Source: an uncultured Christensenellaceae bacterium
Lineage (GTDB): Bacteria; Bacillota; Clostridia; Christensenellales; UBA3700
NCBI GenBank assembly: GCA_910588545.1
Contig: CAJUOU010000013.1
Coordinates: 1-15,878, forward strand
Direction: 5' to 3'
DNA: 15,878 nucleotides
A program made the position numbers and the translations under genes. Numbering within the stretch: the first letter of the stretch is position 1; each line of letters begins with the position of its first letter. Below the pieces are notes generated by a model, which saw nothing but the letters and a program-made list of their open reading frames with translations, searched no databases and was not told the DNA's origin. Of the stretch, positions 14,734 through 15,878 are shown piece by piece.

Positions 14734-15233
14734 CTACTGAACAAGTCAAAGATTTTATTGAACATATTGCTGACATTAAAGCATTAGATACTCTATCTGA
14801 ATTGATTATAAATAAACGTAATGCTATGATAGAGCAAGAATGGATAAAACAAACTAAAGAACGTCAATTACAAGAAAATTGCATTGATAAAATTAAGTTT
14901 GCTTCTTCAAATGCTAAGATAAGGATTGTGGCAAAAAGACCAGGAGAACAGCCAAGGATATACACTGTAGAAAATAATTATGAAACTTTACAAAAAATGA
15001 TTGGCGGAGAAATAATAGCGTTGCCATATAAAACATTGATAATAGAAAATTCTCTATTCGTACTATTCAATGAAAATGCAATGGCTGCAGAAGATAATAT
15101 ATATTTTGGTAAGTTTGGAACTATAACTGGAAATATCATTTTTTTGGCAACAAATTCATATTTTGAAACTGTTAGCTTAAATGAAATTGACTTACAATGG
15201 ATAACTGCTGGCATAAGCCCTGTCATCAAATAG
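14721..15233 (+). CDS. DUF3846-like domain protein
   Basis: A 170-aa soluble protein. The N-terminal part (about 5-55) is helical. Residues about 66-145 (IRIVAKRPGEQPRIYTVEN, then LQKMIGGEIIALPY, FVLFNENA and ITGNIIFLA) fit the pattern of DUF3846, a family common in phages, plasmids and integrative elements of Firmicutes and of unknown function. AAGGAG is eight bases before the ATG. It is the last intact gene of the operon, after the methyltransferase, in a position often used by accessory or anti-defence genes; that role is a guess. Confidence 0.75.
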   Translation: MEMVTTEQVKDFIEHIADIKALDTLSELIINKRNAMIEQEWIKQTKERQLQENCIDKIKFASSNAKIRIVAKRPGEQPRIYTVENNYETLQKMIGGEIIALPYKTLIIENSLFVLFNENAMAAEDNIYFGKFGTITGNIIFLATNSYFETVSLNEIDLQWITAGISPVIK

Positions 15234-15281
15234 GAGATATTATAACATTTCTAGGAAAAAAAGAAAAGGAAGGTGTTTAAT

Positions 15282-15385
15282 ATGTTTGGACCTTATATTT
15301 TATTAATTGTTTTTGGGTATTAGCTATTATAATATTTATATATGATTATTGTGATTTTAGTCAAGATAAAAAATTTGTTGAATGA
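15282..15385 (+). pseudogene. Small membrane protein gene broken by a frameshift
   Basis: The frame starting at the ATG with GGAAGG upstream reads MFGPYILLIVF and then stops after GY (stop at 15321). Adding one T to the five-T run just before reads on as WVLAIIIFIYDYCDF to a TGA at 15385, giving a coherent peptide of about 34 residues with one membrane helix and a charged end. Either a base is missing in the T-run (mutation or sequencing error) or slippage joins the frames. The intact form would be a tiny single-pass membrane protein. Confidence 0.4.
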
Positions 15386-15491
15386 AAGTAAAGAAATAAT
15401 GAATAAAAATGCTTGCGAAAATCGGGGCTAAAGTAAGTCAGCTGTGCCGTGCGGAGATATATTCTTGTATAGGTTTGAGCGACAGCGAAAT

Positions 15492-15581
15492 TAGAGCAAC
15501 CCCTTGCGCAAAAAAATTCAGTATTTTTTGTTAGCGATAGCTCAAAAAAGCTGGAATTTTTTTGCGCAAGGGGTTGCTCTA
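15492..15581. repeat. Perfect 28-bp inverted repeat with structured loop
   Basis: TAGAGCAACCCCTTGCGC and its continuation (15492-15519) is exactly complementary to 15554-15581. The 34-base loop can itself pair (TTTTTTG with CAAAAAA, and AGC-GATA-GCT). This would form a very stable hairpin of about 90 bases in single-stranded DNA or RNA. No T-run follows. It may be a packaging or second-strand signal of the element, or a small palindromic repeat or MITE of the host that inserted here. Confidence 0.85.
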
Positions 15582-15617
15582 TTCTCGTGTAAATCAAGCC
15601 TTATTACAAACAAATTT

Positions 15618-15671
15618 TAAAGCGTACAAGTACGCTTTATTCCATATTTCAAAGCGTATAAGTACGCTTTG
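15618..15671. repeat. Twin hairpins AAAGCGTA-yAAG-TACGCTTT
   Basis: Two nearly identical hairpins with 9-bp stems and four-base loops: TAAAGCGTA-CAAG-TACGCTTTA (15618-15639) and CAAAGCGTA-TAAG-TACGCTTTG (15650-15671). The outermost base pair is changed in a paired way (T-A to C-G), so the stems are kept. Their centres are 32 bp apart. They could be tandem binding sites for a dimeric protein or single-strand DNA signals. Confidence 0.75.
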
Positions 15672-15677
15672 TTATCT

Positions 15678-15696
15678 AATCGAACAAAGTTCGATT
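15678..15696. other. Third hairpin of the right-end array
   Basis: AATCGAAC-AAA-GTTCGATT has an 8-bp stem and a three-base loop. It lies seven bases after the twin hairpins and four bases before the terminator stem, forming a run of four adjacent hairpins. Confidence 0.6.
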
Positions 15697-15699
15697 TCA

Positions 15700-15734
15700 A
15701 ATTAAATCGGTATGCCGATTTAATTAGTTTTTTT
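15700..15734 (+). terminator. Rho-independent terminator of the rightward operon
   Basis: AATTAAATCGG-TATG-CCGATTTAATT has an 11-bp stem (15700-15710 and 15715-15725) and is followed by seven T (15728-15734). It is correctly oriented to stop transcription from the main operon before it reaches attR. Confidence 0.75.
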
Positions 15735-15758
15735 AATAAATATGCTTTAAAAAAGGTG

Positions 15759-15777
15759 TGGTCAAATGTTTGGTCAA
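15759..15777 (+). repeat. Paired TGGTCAA repeats, candidate right arm sites
   Basis: TGGTCAA at 15759-15765 and 15771-15777, with a 12-bp period, matches the spacing and GTCAA core of the pair at 152-173. It lies about 48 bp inside attR, where integrase arm sites are expected. The combined consensus is T[C/G]GTCAA. Confidence 0.5.
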
Positions 15778-15824
15778 TTAGTAAAAAATGCTAATTTATT
15801 GAGTTTTTGAATGGCATTTTAAGT

Positions 15825-15869
15825 CTGTTAACCGCAGTGTCACAGGTTCGAGTCCTGTTTGGGGCGCCA
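15825..15869 (+). repeat. attR: attR core, duplicated tRNA-Asn 3' end
   Basis: An exact copy of 10-54: anticodon loop, 3' anticodon stem, T-arm, acceptor and CCA, preceded by AAGT instead of the 5' anticodon stem, so it is not a functional tRNA. It is the displaced 3' end of the original gene and marks the right boundary. Confidence 0.93.
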
Positions 15870-15878
15870 AGGAAATAA

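Larger units (their letters stand above)
15386..15824. other. Gene-free right-end region rich in hairpins
   Basis: About 440 bases between the last coding trace and attR. Its left part (15386-15491) shows no intact gene or clear motif but is more GC-rich than its surroundings. Then follow the 28-bp inverted repeat, twin GTACGCTTT hairpins, a TCGAAC hairpin, a terminator and the candidate integrase arm sites, listed separately. It could combine operon termination, attP functions and possibly an origin or packaging signal. Confidence 0.7.
55..15869. mobile_element. Integrated element at tRNA-Asn, possibly inovirus-like
   Basis: The element is bounded by the 45-bp att repeats; the unit from one core copy to the next is 15,815 bp. 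It carries its own integrase next to attL, a C1-like repressor with operators, and one long rightward operon containing replication, membrane-surface, Zot-like ATPase and methyltransferase genes. I see no terminase, portal, tailed-phage capsid, relaxase or VirB4-like gene. The Zot-like membrane ATPase, envelope-anchored surface proteins and hairpin-rich end point to a filamentous-phage-like temperate element, but no major coat protein was recognised. The boundaries are secure; the class is inference. Confidence 0.9.

Noticed and set aside
15361..15597. A 78-aa minus-strand frame across the right-end inverted repeat
   Set aside because: It is forced through a perfect palindrome and has no good ribosome binding site. 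Such frames arise as by-products of palindromic repeats.
15618..15725. Right-end hairpins as a CRISPR array
   Set aside because: There are only two near-identical units with no regular spacers, no further repeats and no cas genes. They are palindromic hairpins, not repeat-spacer units.

Overview
The window is almost exactly one complete integrated mobile element of about 15.8 kb. It sits at the 3' end of a tRNA-Asn(GUU) gene, with only about nine bases of flanking DNA visible on each side. A 45-bp direct repeat (10-54 and 15825-15869), running from the first base of the anticodon loop to the encoded CCA end, marks attL and attR. The DNA is clearly AT-rich. It has Shine-Dalgarno sites of the AGGAG type, uses UGA as a stop, encodes the tRNA CCA end and carries a Listeria-Bacteroides (Flg_new type) repeat protein. 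Together these suggest a low-GC Firmicutes host, probably a gut Clostridia-type bacterium; this is inference and the species cannot be named.

Layout. Left end, minus strand: a tyrosine integrase (189-1334) and a Cro/C1-type repressor (1442-1921). Between the repressor and the main operon lies a lysogeny-type switch: a perfect TTGACA-N17-TATAAT rightward promoter, an extended -10 leftward promoter, two full CGATATATCG palindromes and two half-sites. After a long leader containing a 15-bp inverted repeat, all main genes run rightward, tightly packed or overlapping, from 2275 to 15233. They encode an unknown 165-aa protein, a Lys/Arg-rich 65-aa protein, a 242-aa membrane-anchored protein, two large surface proteins anchored at both ends (665 and 561 aa), a small phage-type protein, two distantly paralogous basic proteins, a Lin1244/DUF4373-like replication protein (314 aa), a 120-aa single-pass membrane protein, a 767-aa multi-pass membrane P-loop ATPase with Zot/pI-like motifs, a C5 cytosine DNA methyltransferase with a seven-copy repeat in its variable region, and a DUF3846-like protein. 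The last 440 bp before attR hold no intact gene but a dense array of hairpins and a terminator.

Interpretation. There is no large terminase, portal, tailed-phage capsid, relaxase or conjugation VirB4 protein. The set of a tyrosine integrase, C1-like repressor, replication protein, membrane-bound Zot-like ATPase, several signal-anchored surface proteins, basic nucleic-acid-binding proteins and hairpin-rich noncoding DNA fits best with a temperate filamentous-phage-like (inovirus-like) element of a Gram-positive host, much diverged from known ones. No major coat protein is obvious and the replication protein is not an HUH enzyme, so the assignment is a hypothesis. An integrative element with a novel export apparatus is the main alternative.

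Other noncoding signals include paired 12-bp-spaced GTCAA motifs inside both ends (candidate integrase arm sites), a 59-bp block repeated at 57/59 identity on either side of the 192-aa gene while the flanking paralogous proteins have diverged strongly, and four small palindromes just upstream of the second copy and the replication gene.
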